64,000 bases of DNA from Fusibacter bizertensis (GTDB lineage: Bacteria; Bacillota; Clostridia; Peptostreptococcales; Acidaminobacteraceae). The stretch is taken from assembly GCF_029914245.1 (NCBI RefSeq), contig NZ_JARYZI010000006.1, positions 124,001 through 188,000 on the forward strand, in the 5' to 3' direction. This document shows, piece by piece, positions 7,817 through 17,608 of this stretch. A program made the translations under genes and the position numbers. Below the pieces are notes generated by a model. It saw only the letters and a list, made by a program, of their open reading frames with translations, ran no database searches and had not been told where the DNA came from. Position 1 is the first letter of the stretch, and each line of letters begins with the position of its first letter.

Positions 7817-9010
7817 ATGAGAATTAATAACAACTTAATGGCAATGAATACCCACAGACAATTGGGAATCAACAATGCTCAAGGCGCAAAATCAATTGAA
7901 AAATTATCTTCTGGTTACAGAATTAACCGTGCTGGTGATGACGCTGCTGGTCTTGCTATCTCTGAAAAAATGAGAGGCCAAATCAGAGGTCTTGATCAAG
8001 CATCAAGAAACTCGCAAGATACAATTTCTTTGATCCAAACTGCTGAAGGTGCTCTTAACGAGTCACATGCAATACTTCAACGTATGAGAGAACTATCTGT
8101 TCAATCTGCAAATGATACAAACACTGACTCTGATAGAAAAGCACTTCAAGGCGAAGTTAAACAATTAGTGTCTGAACTTGACAGAATTGGTAACACAACT
8201 GAGTTCAATACTAAGAAACTTCTTGAAGGTTCTGCAAAAGGCGTAACTGAAGCTGTTAATGGCGCAATGAGAGTTAACAATAACTCTGCTGTAACACTTA
8301 CAACAACAGCTGCGGATGCTAAAGTTGCTTCGTCTTCAAAAGTTAATGGCGCATACATGTTAATAAGAGTATCAGGTACAGTTTCATCAGGCGGAACTAT
8401 TACTGCTAATGATTGGAAAGTTGTAGGTCCAGATGGCACTTCTGCAGCTCCAGCAGCAGCAACACTTAATATTGCAGCATCTACAATAACTGTAGGAACT
8501 GGTATTACTGGGTCTGCTACTACAATTACTTCTAGTGCAAACCTTAACAGTTTAAAAGTTGGGGATTCTATTACTTTTGTATTTGGTAAATATGAAGCTG
8601 CTTCATCTTCACTTGGTGGTTCAATTATGGGTCAAATCGGTGCCAACTCTGGTCAAACAGCATTTATCTCAATGGGTGACATGAGATCAGCTGCTCTTGG
8701 CGTTGATAAAGTAGACATCAGCACTAAGTTCGGTGCTCAAGTTGCAATTGAAACAGTTCAAGGCGGACTTGAGAAAGTTTCAGCTCAAAGATCTTCACTT
8801 GGTGCTATGCAAAACAGACTTGAACATACTATCAAGAACTTAGATACAGCTGGTGAGAACTTACAAGCATCAGAATCTAGAATTCGTGACGTAGATATGG
8901 CTAAAGAAATGATGAACTTTACTAAAAACAATATCCTTACTCAAGCTGCTCAAGCAATGCTTGCACAAGCTAACCAAGCTCCACAAGGTGTATTACAATT
9001 ACTAAGATAG
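7817..9010 (+). CDS. fliC: Flagellin
   Basis: This is the major filament subunit, 397 residues. The N-terminal D0/D1 domain ([17 protein letters not shown]... through about residue 150, with [24 protein letters not shown]) and the C-terminal D0 domain ([21 protein letters not shown]...QGVLQLLR) are canonical. The central 150-300 region is Ser/Thr/Ala/Gly-rich and offers many possible O-glycosylation sites. The gene has its own SigD promoter, a likely CsrA-controlled leader, a strong CAAGGAGGAA ribosome site and a terminator. Codon choice is more uniform than in neighbouring genes, as expected for high expression. The glycosylation island begins 120 bases downstream. Confidence 0.97.
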   Translation: MRINNNLMAMNTHRQLGINNAQGAKSIEKLSSGYRINRAGDDAAGLAISEKMRGQIRGLDQASRNSQDTISLIQTAEGALNESHAILQRMRELSVQSANDTNTDSDRKALQGEVKQLVSELDRIGNTTEFNTKKLLEGSAKGVTEAVNGAMRVNNNSAVTLTTTAADAKVASSSKVNGAYMLIRVSGTVSSGGTITANDWKVVGPDGTSAAPAAATLNIAASTITVGTGITGSATTITSSANLNSLKVGDSITFVFGKYEAASSSLGGSIMGQIGANSGQTAFISMGDMRSAALGVDKVDISTKFGAQVAIETVQGGLEKVSAQRSSLGAMQNRLEHTIKNLDTAGENLQASESRIRDVDMAKEMMNFTKNNILTQAAQAMLAQANQAPQGVLQLLR

Positions 9011-9022
9011 TCAATTGAACTT

Positions 9023-9058
9023 AAATAGCCATCCTCCCTTAGAGGGTGGCTATTTTTA
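9023..9058 (+). terminator. Intrinsic terminator of the flagellin gene
   Basis: Stem 9023-9035 (AAATAGCCATCCT) pairs with 9043-9055 (AGGGTGGCTATTT) with one G-U pair, loop of seven bases, then T residues. Confidence 0.9.
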
Positions 9059-9132
9059 ATATATTTTGAATCAAGTTATTAGTTTTATAAGAATTTGATT
9101 GAATATATATTTGATAAAAATGGGAGGAATTT

Positions 9133-11175
9133 ATGAAGCTAAGTGTATGTATGATGGTTAAAAACGAAGAAGCAAATTTAGAAAGATGTTTAAACAGTTT
9201 GAAAAATATTCGTAGTAAAGTATCAAGTGAGCTAATCATTGTTGACACTGGCTCAACAGATCGAACAATCGAAATCGCTAAATCATTTGATGCAAAGGTT
9301 TATGAACATAAATGGAATAACAATTTTTCTGAAATGCGTAATATATCGATTTCCTACTGTAATGGTGAATGGGTAATGATAATTGATGCAGATGAAGAAC
9401 TTGTTGATGATACATTATTAATAAAACAATTAAATCAAAAGAATAATGATGTAAATGCAATTGCACTAGAACTACAGAACATAATAAATTCTAATGGAAA
9501 AATTGGTTCGAAAATTGTTACCATGAGGCTATTTAGAAATGATGGCAAATTTCATTATAAAGGCGTTGTGCATAACTTACCTGTAGTATACGGAAATGTT
9601 ATAAAGATAGACGCTTTATTAAACCATTATGGATATATAGCAGATGATGCACAGCTGATGGAAGCAAAATATCAACGGACATCAAAATTATTAAAACAAG
9701 AACTTGAGAAAGATCCAAAAAATATTTACTATCTCTATCAACTTGGAACAACATATGATATGCATAATGAAAATGATAAAGCTATTGAACTTTATAATCA
9801 AGCATACACAATAATTAGAGAGGACAACTCTTTGTATAATGAGCATTTTTATCTTTATGGTGCTTATGCAAAAGTCCTCGTATATGCTAATCGATATGAA
9901 GAAGCAATTAAAATTGCAAATGAAGGATTGCTCATTAAGAGTGACTATATAGATTTAATGTATTTTGGTGGGTTATCAAACTTAATATTGAAAAAATTTC
10001 CAGAAGGAATAGAGTTAGTTAAACGCTATTTAAGTTATATTGACAAAATCGTTGATTCTGATATTTTCAATAATCCTAATGTTCAACTATATACCATTAA
10101 CTCCAAAACGGAAGTTTTAGTCAATTTAGCAAGTGCATATATAACCCAGCGAGTTTATGATGAATCTATTTCTATAACTTTAAAGTTGTTGCAAGACCTT
10201 GACGAAGAGTCTGAATATTTTGAAAAATGTGTTAATAACTATATTGTTGCATGTGTAGAAAGTAGCAAATTTAGTTTGCTTGATGCTTTATATGAAAATA
10301 TATCCCAAAATAGATGGGACAATGTGGATGTAATGATCTACACTATCTTAAAGAATAAAATTGAGATAAATAGTGATTCAAGAAATCACATATTATCTAA
10401 TCTGCCTACTTATTTGGGAAAATTATTTAAGTGGTTTTATGGGAGCGATAGAGATAACAAGACAGTGGAACTAGATATTAATAAAAATATGTACTTTATT
10501 AATAATGGTATCTCTGAAATGATTTTATTTTTACTTGAAACAAAAAATAAAAGTGATGAATTTTTTGTGTTTATCGACGAATCTACATTGATGCAACACT
10601 TTGGGGAGCTAATAGGGGAGAATGAAACTCAATTGAGAATAATGCTTTTAGATTACCTTGAAATGGTTGAGAATGGTTCTACCTTTAATGAGCTTTATAT
10701 AAAACGAATAATATTGAAAGTTATAGCTTTAAATGACTTCTATTCAATATCAGAGGATAATTATTTTGATAAATATATTAATGCTGGTTTAGACCAGTTA
10801 TCTTACAAATATAGTGAATTGTTTTTAAAGAACAATACAGGAAAGCAATATTTAAATAGTGAGGAGCAATATTTTGCATGTTTATATAATTTGAGTAAAA
10901 ATTTTGATAAATATTTTGTGCATTATGCTTTAGAAATTTTCCCGCAATATAGTAGGAAAACATTAAACTGGATTGAAAAGAACATTGTCAATGACGAGTC
11001 AAATGTCAATCGTGAAACCAATGAGTTAGTTGCAAAAATCAAAACGAACATTCAAGTACTAATTGATAGTGATAAGAAAGAAGAAGCGATGAATTTAATA
11101 AATGAATATTTGGAAATTTATCCAAACGATATTGAGATGGTTTTAATGAAGTCGGAAATGATGTTACTTAATTGA
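9133..11175 (+). CDS. Family 2 glycosyltransferase with TPR-like repeats, candidate flagellin glycosyltransferase
   Basis: The 680-residue protein has an N-terminal GT2 (GT-A) domain: SVCMMVKNEEANLERCL (residues 4-20), IIVDTGSTDRT (35-45) and the metal-binding DADEE (85-89). Helical TPR-like repeats follow (about 165-330, for example YYLYQLGTTYDMHNENDKAIELYNQAY). The C-terminal half is helical and unrecognised, ending with another TPR-like unit. GT2-TPR proteins encoded next to flagellin attach the first sugar to flagellin Ser/Thr in several Clostridia, so this is the best candidate initiating enzyme. That role is inferred from position. The gene is AT-rich compared with fliC. Confidence 0.8.
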   Translation: MKLSVCMMVKNEEANLERCLNSLKNIRSKVSSELIIVDTGSTDRTIEIAKSFDAKVYEHKWNNNFSEMRNISISYCNGEWVMIIDADEELVDDTLLIKQLNQKNNDVNAIALELQNIINSNGKIGSKIVTMRLFRNDGKFHYKGVVHNLPVVYGNVIKIDALLNHYGYIADDAQLMEAKYQRTSKLLKQELEKDPKNIYYLYQLGTTYDMHNENDKAIELYNQAYTIIREDNSLYNEHFYLYGAYAKVLVYANRYEEAIKIANEGLLIKSDYIDLMYFGGLSNLILKKFPEGIELVKRYLSYIDKIVDSDIFNNPNVQLYTINSKTEVLVNLASAYITQRVYDESISITLKLLQDLDEESEYFEKCVNNYIVACVESSKFSLLDALYENISQNRWDNVDVMIYTILKNKIEINSDSRNHILSNLPTYLGKLFKWFYGSDRDNKTVELDINKNMYFINNGISEMILFLLETKNKSDEFFVFIDESTLMQHFGELIGENETQLRIMLLDYLEMVENGSTFNELYIKRIILKVIALNDFYSISEDNYFDKYINAGLDQLSYKYSELFLKNNTGKQYLNSEEQYFACLYNLSKNFDKYFVHYALEIFPQYSRKTLNWIEKNIVNDESNVNRETNELVAKIKTNIQVLIDSDKKEEAMNLINEYLEIYPNDIEMVLMKSEMMLLN

Positions 11176-11259
11176 TATTTATTAAAGACAGAGTTTTAAA
11201 TTTCAGACTTAAATCGATGTAGCATGTTAATTCATCAAGTCATATGTTTAGGGGTATTT

Positions 11260-12252
11260 ATGAAATTAGAAAATAAAAAAGTTGTGGTTACAGGTTCAGA
11301 AGGATTCATTGGAAGTCACTTGGTTGAAGCTCTAATTGTTCAGGGGGCAGAAGTCACTGCTCTTGTTCAATATAATTCATTTAATAGCTGGGGCTGGATT
11401 GATTCGCTTGAACCTACTGTTAAAAATAGTATTCGTGTAGTATCGGGCGATATAAGAGAATATGATAATATTAAAAAAATCATTAAGGGTAATGATGTTG
11501 TTTTTCATTTAGCTGCATTAATTGCAATACCGTATTCATATCAGTCTCCAATGTCATATATAAGAACAAATGTTGAAGGAACTGCAAATGTTTTAGAGGC
11601 TTCAAGAGAGTTAAATGTAGAAAAAGTAATTCACACTTCAACGTCAGAAACGTATGGTAGTGCTTTGTATGTTCCAATTGATGAAAAGCATCCATTACAA
11701 GGTCAATCGCCATATTCTGCATCAAAAATTGGCGCTGATATGTTAGCTCAAAGTTACCATTTAAGTTATGAATTGCCTGTAGCAACTTTGAGACCTTTCA
11801 ACACATATGGACCTAGACAGTCTTCTAGGGCTGTAATTCCAACTATTATATCTCAAATTAGTAGTGGTAAAAAAATAATTGACTTAGGTGATGTGACGCC
11901 AACAAGAGATTTTTCTTATGTTAAAGATACAGTTAATGCATTTCTTAAAGTAGCAGAATCCGATTTGAGTATTGGAAAAATAATGAATGCAGGGTCTGGA
12001 AAGGAAATCAGCATTGGTCAGTTATTTTATACTATATGTAAGTTAATGGGAGCAAATGTAGAGTTAAACATAGAGCAACAGAGAATAAGACCTGCAAATA
12101 GTGAAGTAAATAGATTACTTGCAGATAATCGATATTTAAAAGAAGTGACTGGTTGGGAATCGAGATATAGTTTAGAGGATGGGCTAATTGAGACAATTAG
12201 GTGGATTGACAAGAATATCAATCACTACAAGCCCAATATATATAATGTATAG
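11260..12252 (+). CDS. LegB-like NAD-dependent sugar-nucleotide 4,6-dehydratase (SDR)
   Basis: This 330-residue extended SDR has the Rossmann motif TGSEGFIGSH (residues 11-20), the active-site block TSTSETYGSA, and YSASK carrying the catalytic Tyr and Lys. The segment VQYNSFNSWGWIDSL resembles LegB-type dehydratases that act on nucleotide-linked GlcNAc in legionaminic acid synthesis, and also GDP-mannose dehydratases. The start ATG 11260 follows TTTAGGGG; an upstream in-frame ATG at 11224 lacks a ribosome site. No legC, legI or legG genes are present, so the end product is probably a different 4-keto-6-deoxy sugar derivative made with the next two genes. Confidence 0.7.
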   Translation: MKLENKKVVVTGSEGFIGSHLVEALIVQGAEVTALVQYNSFNSWGWIDSLEPTVKNSIRVVSGDIREYDNIKKIIKGNDVVFHLAALIAIPYSYQSPMSYIRTNVEGTANVLEASRELNVEKVIHTSTSETYGSALYVPIDEKHPLQGQSPYSASKIGADMLAQSYHLSYELPVATLRPFNTYGPRQSSRAVIPTIISQISSGKKIIDLGDVTPTRDFSYVKDTVNAFLKVAESDLSIGKIMNAGSGKEISIGQLFYTICKLMGANVELNIEQQRIRPANSEVNRLLADNRYLKEVTGWESRYSLEDGLIETIRWIDKNINHYKPNIYNV

Positions 12253-12264
12253 AAAGGAGTAATC

Positions 12265-12966
12265 ATGAGGGCGATAATAATGGCTGGTGGAAAGGGCGAA
12301 AGATTAAGACCTTATACGACAGTTATTCCAAAACCGCTTATGCCAATAGGGAATGTTGCAATTTTAGAGGTTGTAATTATTAGACTTAAGAATGCTGGAT
12401 TTGAGAAGATCACAATCGCTGTTGGTTATTTGGGTAATTTGATTGAAGCATATGTAGGTGATGGTTCGAGGTTTGGTGTGCAAATTGACTTTGTTTATGA
12501 AAACAAGCCATTAAGTACAATTGGACCTTTAGCTTATATAAGTAATTTAAATGAAACTTTTTTAGTGACAAATGGCGATGTGTTAACCGACATTTCATAT
12601 GAGGAGCTATTGTCGTTTCACAAAAAAGTAGGTGCAAATGCTACAATAGCTACTTATAAAAGAAACGTAAAAATTGATTTTGGTGTATTAACTTATAATG
12701 ATGAGTTTTGTATTGATGGTTTTATTGAAAAACCAGAGTATAACTATAATGTCAGTATGGGTGTTTATATATTTGAACCTTCTATTTTAGATTATATAGA
12801 AAAGGGAAAACCATATGGTGTTGATTCATTAGTACTCGATATGGTTGAAAAGAAAGATAAAATATTTAGCTACTTGTTTGAGGGATATTGGTTAGATATT
12901 GGAAGACCTGATGATTATGAAATTGCTATTAATAAATTTCTATCAGAGGCACAAAGTTTTATATAA
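12265..12966 (+). CDS. Sugar-1-phosphate nucleotidyltransferase
   Basis: This 233-residue GT-A-fold nucleotidyltransferase has the signature MAGGKGERLRPYTTVIPKPLMPIG (residues 6-29) and the metal-site block FLVTNGDVLTD. It would activate a hexose- or heptose-1-phosphate with an NTP, most likely GTP judging from similarity to guanylyltransferases, though nucleotide choice cannot be read by eye. It lies between the LegB-like dehydratase and an SDR reductase with 12- and 19-base gaps, so the three probably make one activated deoxy sugar. Confidence 0.75.
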   Translation: MRAIIMAGGKGERLRPYTTVIPKPLMPIGNVAILEVVIIRLKNAGFEKITIAVGYLGNLIEAYVGDGSRFGVQIDFVYENKPLSTIGPLAYISNLNETFLVTNGDVLTDISYEELLSFHKKVGANATIATYKRNVKIDFGVLTYNDEFCIDGFIEKPEYNYNVSMGVYIFEPSILDYIEKGKPYGVDSLVLDMVEKKDKIFSYLFEGYWLDIGRPDDYEIAINKFLSEAQSFI

Positions 12967-12985
12967 ATGAAATGAGGATAATACT

Positions 12986-13843
12986 ATGAAAAAAGTATTA
13001 ATAACTGGGGCTTCAGGGTTTGTTGGAAAAGCATTGGTTGATAAACTGATGCTTTTAAATTACGAAGTGATTGCTTTAAATCATAAAACTTGTGATATAA
13101 CCATTTTTGATAATGTAATGAAAACGGACATGATTGATATTTGCCATGTCTTTCATTTAGCGGCAAAAACATTTGTTCCAGATAGTTGGAAGTCCCCAGA
13201 GCAATTTTATAGTGCAAATGTGATAGGTACTTTGAATATACTGGAGTTATGTAAAAAAAATAACACGAACCTTACTTATATTAGTTCTTACTTATATGGC
13301 GAGCCTGAATACCTACCTATTGATGAGCATCATGTACTTAAACCTAACAATCCATATGCACATTCAAAATATTTAGCAGAAAAATTGTGCGAGTTTTATA
13401 GAGATAATTTTGATCTGAATATCACTATTATAAGACCTTTCAATATTTATGGGAAAGGTCAGAATAGCCAGTTTTTAATTCCACATATTATAAATCAAGT
13501 ATTAAAGAATGCTGTTGTAACGGTTGAAAATTTGACGCCAAAACGAGATTATATTTATTTGGACGACCTTGTTGATGCTATTGTTTTGAGTGCTAAGGAG
13601 CCACTAAACACCACATACAACATTGGTAGTGGCATATCTTATAGCGTGCAAGAAGTAATTGAGATAGTCGGAAAAATTGCTGAGGTTGATGTGAAAATTA
13701 TCAATAAAAATGTATTGAGAAAGAATGAAGTAAATAATGTAGTTTCAGATATTAGCAAAATCAATTCAGAACTTGGATGGAGTCCCAAATATACGTTTGA
13801 AGACGGTTTGCGTTTTCTTGTTCACGAATATAGTCGAACTTGA
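12986..13843 (+). CDS. NAD-dependent epimerase/dehydratase family reductase
   Basis: This 285-residue SDR has the nucleotide motif ITGASGFVGKAL (residues 5-16), the ISSYLYG active-site Ser region and YAHSK with the catalytic Tyr and Lys. It is shorter than the dehydratases and resembles 4-reductases/4-epimerases such as GDP-4-keto-6-deoxy-mannose reductase. It probably reduces or epimerises the product of the upstream LegB-like enzyme. The exact substrate is not determined. Confidence 0.7.
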   Translation: MKKVLITGASGFVGKALVDKLMLLNYEVIALNHKTCDITIFDNVMKTDMIDICHVFHLAAKTFVPDSWKSPEQFYSANVIGTLNILELCKKNNTNLTYISSYLYGEPEYLPIDEHHVLKPNNPYAHSKYLAEKLCEFYRDNFDLNITIIRPFNIYGKGQNSQFLIPHIINQVLKNAVVTVENLTPKRDYIYLDDLVDAIVLSAKEPLNTTYNIGSGISYSVQEVIEIVGKIAEVDVKIINKNVLRKNEVNNVVSDISKINSELGWSPKYTFEDGLRFLVHEYSRT

Positions 13844-13855
13844 TAGGAGGTAATA

Positions 13856-16800
13856 ATGAAAATTCTCATTGCATGTCATTTTTTTTCACCATATACAAGA
13901 GACTTAATTGAAGAAATGTACAATCGATATGGAATAGTATTCGATGTTCTAACGATGGATAAAAAATATAAAAAAGAGATTGATACTGAAATGATTAGAG
14001 ATGTTTACTATTATGAGAATCTTAAATCATTAGAGAAAGTAATTAATAGTATGGATCACTATGATGTAATTGAAATTCATTTTATTTCAACTTTTTACAG
14101 TGCTTTTGCATCGGAATTAAGATCAAAATGTAATAAGTTGAACTTATGTGTATGGGGAAGTGACTTTTATAGAACTTCTAATTCAGAGAGAGAGAAACAG
14201 AAAATTCTTATAGATCAAGCGGATCTGGTTATTTTTGGTAATCCAGACACTGCATATGATTTTAAGAATTTTTTTGAAACAAAGGATGATTTGTTGACAA
14301 TCAACAGATTTGGTTTGTCTGTGCTAAATGAAATAGATTTTGTTAATGAAAAAGATAAAACTGCATTTCGAGATATGTTCGGGATAAATGAGAATGATTT
14401 AATCATAACTTGTGGACATAATGCATCTGTTGCACAGAATCACATGTCAATTATTAATTCAATTATCCAGATGCCTAAGGACTATTTAAAGAGATGTCAT
14501 TTTATTTTTCCGCTGACATATGGCGCTGAAGAGGAATATATAAAAAGTATTTTGAAGCATTTGAAGAAAACTGGTTTAAAGTATACTGCAATTACTAATT
14601 ACATGAGTAAAAATGAGATTGCAGTTTTAAGAAAGGTCTCAACAATTTTTATACAACTTCAAACAAGTGACCAGTTGAGCGGATCTATGCAAGAGCACAT
14701 GTATGGTGGTAGTATTGTAATTACCGGTAGTTGGCTACCATATTCCATATTAAAAAATGAAGGTATTTTTTTTATTGAAATCGACCAGATAACCGAATTA
14801 GGATCTTGTTTGTCAAATACAATAGATAATCTTGCAGAGAATCAAAATTTGTCGAATATTAATCGAGATATTATTTATAATACATCGTCTTGGCATGTAA
14901 TTACTGAGCAATGGTACAAATTGTATCAAATTGATACTACAAGGGATAATCCTAAAGAAAAATTGATTTACAATATATCGGAGTTAATTGAAGCAAATAA
15001 GCTTGATGCTGCAAAAAATTTAATTTCAAATTATATAAATGTAATTGGACTTGATGCACCCATCAATGCAGTATCGGGTGTTGTTGCAATGATTGAAGGT
15101 GATTTAGAAGCAGCAGAGGTATACTTTAAAAAGGGACTACATCAAGACAGTACAAATTTCGATTTGTATTATAATATAAGCTTTTTATATCAAAATCTTA
15201 ATAAAAACACATTAGCATATATGTATCTTTACAAATCATTAGAGTTTGTCAATGGAGAGGAACTCAGAGCTGAAATTATTAACGAGCTAAACTTAATTAC
15301 ACAGCAAAACAAGACAGGACTTCCATTGATTACAATTGGTGTCATCTCGTATAATAGTGAAAAATATATAGACGAATGTATAAAAAGTATAATAAAACAA
15401 GATTACCCCAATTATGAGATTTTTATAGTTGATGATGCATCAATGGATAATACGAGAGAAAAATTAGCATATTACGATGCTGAGTATCCAAATGTTGAAT
15501 ATATAGTTCACGAAAAAAATACTGGTTGTCAGTCAAAAGCGATTAATGAAATTATAGAACATGCTAAGGGTGATTATTTAATGATTTTATCATATGATGA
15601 TGGTCTTAAAACTAAGTCAACTCTATTTGACTATTTACTTGCTCTTGAAGAAAATAAAGAACTAGATTTTGTTTATGGAGATATGACAATTATTGATGAA
15701 GATAGCATTTGTTATGATAATTGGAATTTGAAGATTAAATCACCAGAAGATATAATAAGAAAAACTGTAGATTATGGTTCTGGATCTCTTCCCATGGGAA
15801 TGGGAGTATTTAAGAGAAGTTTCTTTAGTAAGTTAAAAGATAAATATATAACACCAAGTCTTAAAGACCCTAAAGGAAATACCGGAGCAGACACACTAAA
15901 TGTTCTTAATTATATCAATAACAATTTGAATTATTGTAAGTTAGATAAATCTCTAATGTATTATAGAGTGCATAGTTCAAATCTATCACATAGTATTGAG
16001 TCAAGAATAAAATCAAATTATTATGTTCAGAAATACGCGGTTGAGAATTTAAATAGAAGCCTAGTATTTCACGAAGAAAATTGGAATACAGTTATTGAAG
16101 AAGATGCATACTATTATTATCTCTGTGCCTCACATTTTTGGTACTATGTAGAGAACTATTTATCTGGAGAATTAATTCCTAATTATATTAATTTTGAGTA
16201 CACCCCTAAGCAAATTTTGTCATATTGTGAACTTTTTATAAGATACGCGTTAGACTCTATTCAAAATTCCAGAATAATTTCTTCAGCTTATTTGAGTGAG
16301 CTTAATAATTTGGAAGAAAGAATTTGTATGGCAATTTACTCAATTGATGAAAAGTTTTTAAATTCTCTTAGCTTAGACTATCATCAAATTTCAAGTTTGT
16401 TTCAAGAAAGTATAGTGTTGTCAAATGTCGACAAATTAAAAATTCAAGATATTGAAAAAGCCGCTTGTATCAGCTTTTATGGGAGAAGTGGTTCTGTCTT
16501 TTTACAGAGTCTATTAGATAGTCATCCTGAAATATTGATGCTTCCAGGTTTGTATTTGATGGACTACGGAAGATTTTGGGAAAACCTTGAAGGAAACTTC
16601 GAAAAAAAATATGTTTTGGAGAAGTTCTATAAAAAATATGAGTACTTGGTGGATACAAAAGTTCGGTATGATGCCCCTAAAGGGGAACCATGGGTGGATT
16701 TAGCATATTATTGTAAGTATGATGAAATGGGAGATAATCAACAAGAAATAATAGAAATTAATGAATCTATTTTCTATAAAGAAATGGACAGATGTTTATC

Positions 16801-17596
16801 ACCTTTTAAATTTATATCAAGAAAAAATTTGTATAAAGCTGTTCAAATAGCATATTTTTATGCAATAGGTAGAGAATATAAAGAAAAAATGCCTCCTCTT
16901 ATAATTTATCCTATGCATTCAGCACTAGTTTTAGGTTCTCATCACCAGTGGTTTTTAGAGGATTTTACTAATGCAAAAATTCTATATACTGTAAGAAATC
17001 CTGTTTATAATTTGACATCGCTAATCAAATACCAAAAGGGATTTGATTTAGTAAATGAAAATACATTGATAACACTATTTTACCACTTAGGTTTGTTGAC
17101 AGGACCACAGATGCTGTTTGAAAAGTTTAAATTGAGCAATGTCGGGGTTGTAAGACTTGAAGATTTACATCAAGACTCAGAAAAAACGCTAAAGAGAATA
17201 TGTGAATTTTTGGATATAAAATGGAATTCTGTTTTACTTGAGAGCACTTTTAATGGATTGAAATGGTGGAACTTTAGAGACACAGTAAGTATAAATGGCT
17301 TTAGTAAAAGTATAATCAATAGAAGCTGTGATGAATTTTTAGATCAGTTTGATGTGGATAGAATAGAATCCTTATTGAGAGATATTTTAGAGAGCTGGGA
17401 ATATTCAAAAACATTTAAGTACAATGATAGTGAACTAATTGAACTTATAAAACGACCATTTAAATTTGAAAAAGAATTACTTGAAGAAAAGAAAATTGCT
17501 ATTAATCGAAATGATTTTGAAAATTTGATTTCAAGTTATATTGATAATCGCGATGGATTTAAGAAATTTATCAGAGAATTGAAGCTATTAAATTGA
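13856..17596 (+). CDS. Multidomain transferase: GT-B-like, TPR-like, GT2 and sulfotransferase-like domains
   Basis: This giant 1246-residue protein has at least four modules. Residues 1-360 look like a GT-B glycosyltransferase (ILIACHFFSPYTRDL; WGSDFYR at 100-106; a C-terminal Rossmann half with QLSGSMQEHMYGGS at 273-286). Residues 365-480 are TPR-like helices. Residues 490-715 form a GT2 domain (ITIGVISYNSEKYIDECIKS; VDDASMDNT at 525-533; SYDDG at 579-583). Residues 865-1200 are sulfotransferase-like: a 5'-phosphate loop GRSGSVFLQSLLDSHP (876-891), a 3'-phosphate motif ILYTVRNPVYNLTS (1042-1055) and VVRLEDLHQD (1098-1107). It lies 12 bases upstream of the CysC-like kinase and the phosphoramidate genes. 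The last domain is therefore inferred to transfer phosphoramidate from a 3'-phosphonucleotide donor, with sulfate from PAPS as the alternative. Confidence 0.75.
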   Translation: MKILIACHFFSPYTRDLIEEMYNRYGIVFDVLTMDKKYKKEIDTEMIRDVYYYENLKSLEKVINSMDHYDVIEIHFISTFYSAFASELRSKCNKLNLCVWGSDFYRTSNSEREKQKILIDQADLVIFGNPDTAYDFKNFFETKDDLLTINRFGLSVLNEIDFVNEKDKTAFRDMFGINENDLIITCGHNASVAQNHMSIINSIIQMPKDYLKRCHFIFPLTYGAEEEYIKSILKHLKKTGLKYTAITNYMSKNEIAVLRKVSTIFIQLQTSDQLSGSMQEHMYGGSIVITGSWLPYSILKNEGIFFIEIDQITELGSCLSNTIDNLAENQNLSNINRDIIYNTSSWHVITEQWYKLYQIDTTRDNPKEKLIYNISELIEANKLDAAKNLISNYINVIGLDAPINAVSGVVAMIEGDLEAAEVYFKKGLHQDSTNFDLYYNISFLYQNLNKNTLAYMYLYKSLEFVNGEELRAEIINELNLITQQNKTGLPLITIGVISYNSEKYIDECIKSIIKQDYPNYEIFIVDDASMDNTREKLAYYDAEYPNVEYIVHEKNTGCQSKAINEIIEHAKGDYLMILSYDDGLKTKSTLFDYLLALEENKELDFVYGDMTIIDEDSICYDNWNLKIKSPEDIIRKTVDYGSGSLPMGMGVFKRSFFSKLKDKYITPSLKDPKGNTGADTLNVLNYINNNLNYCKLDKSLMYYRVHSSNLSHSIESRIKSNYYVQKYAVENLNRSLVFHEENWNTVIEEDAYYYYLCASHFWYYVENYLSGELIPNYINFEYTPKQILSYCELFIRYALDSIQNSRIISSAYLSELNNLEERICMAIYSIDEKFLNSLSLDYHQISSLFQESIVLSNVDKLKIQDIEKAACISFYGRSGSVFLQSLLDSHPEILMLPGLYLMDYGRFWENLEGNFEKKYVLEKFYKKYEYLVDTKVRYDAPKGEPWVDLAYYCKYDEMGDNQQEIIEINESIFYKEMDRCLSPFKFISRKNLYKAVQIAYFYAIGREYKEKMPPLIIYPMHSALVLGSHHQWFLEDFTNAKILYTVRNPVYNLTSLIKYQKGFDLVNENTLITLFYHLGLLTGPQMLFEKFKLSNVGVVRLEDLHQDSEKTLKRICEFLDIKWNSVLLESTFNGLKWWNFRDTVSINGFSKSIINRSCDEFLDQFDVDRIESLLRDILESWEYSKTFKYNDSELIELIKRPFKFEKELLEEKKIAINRNDFENLISSYIDNRDGFKKFIRELKLLN

Positions 17597-17608
17597 GAGG
17601 ATAATATT

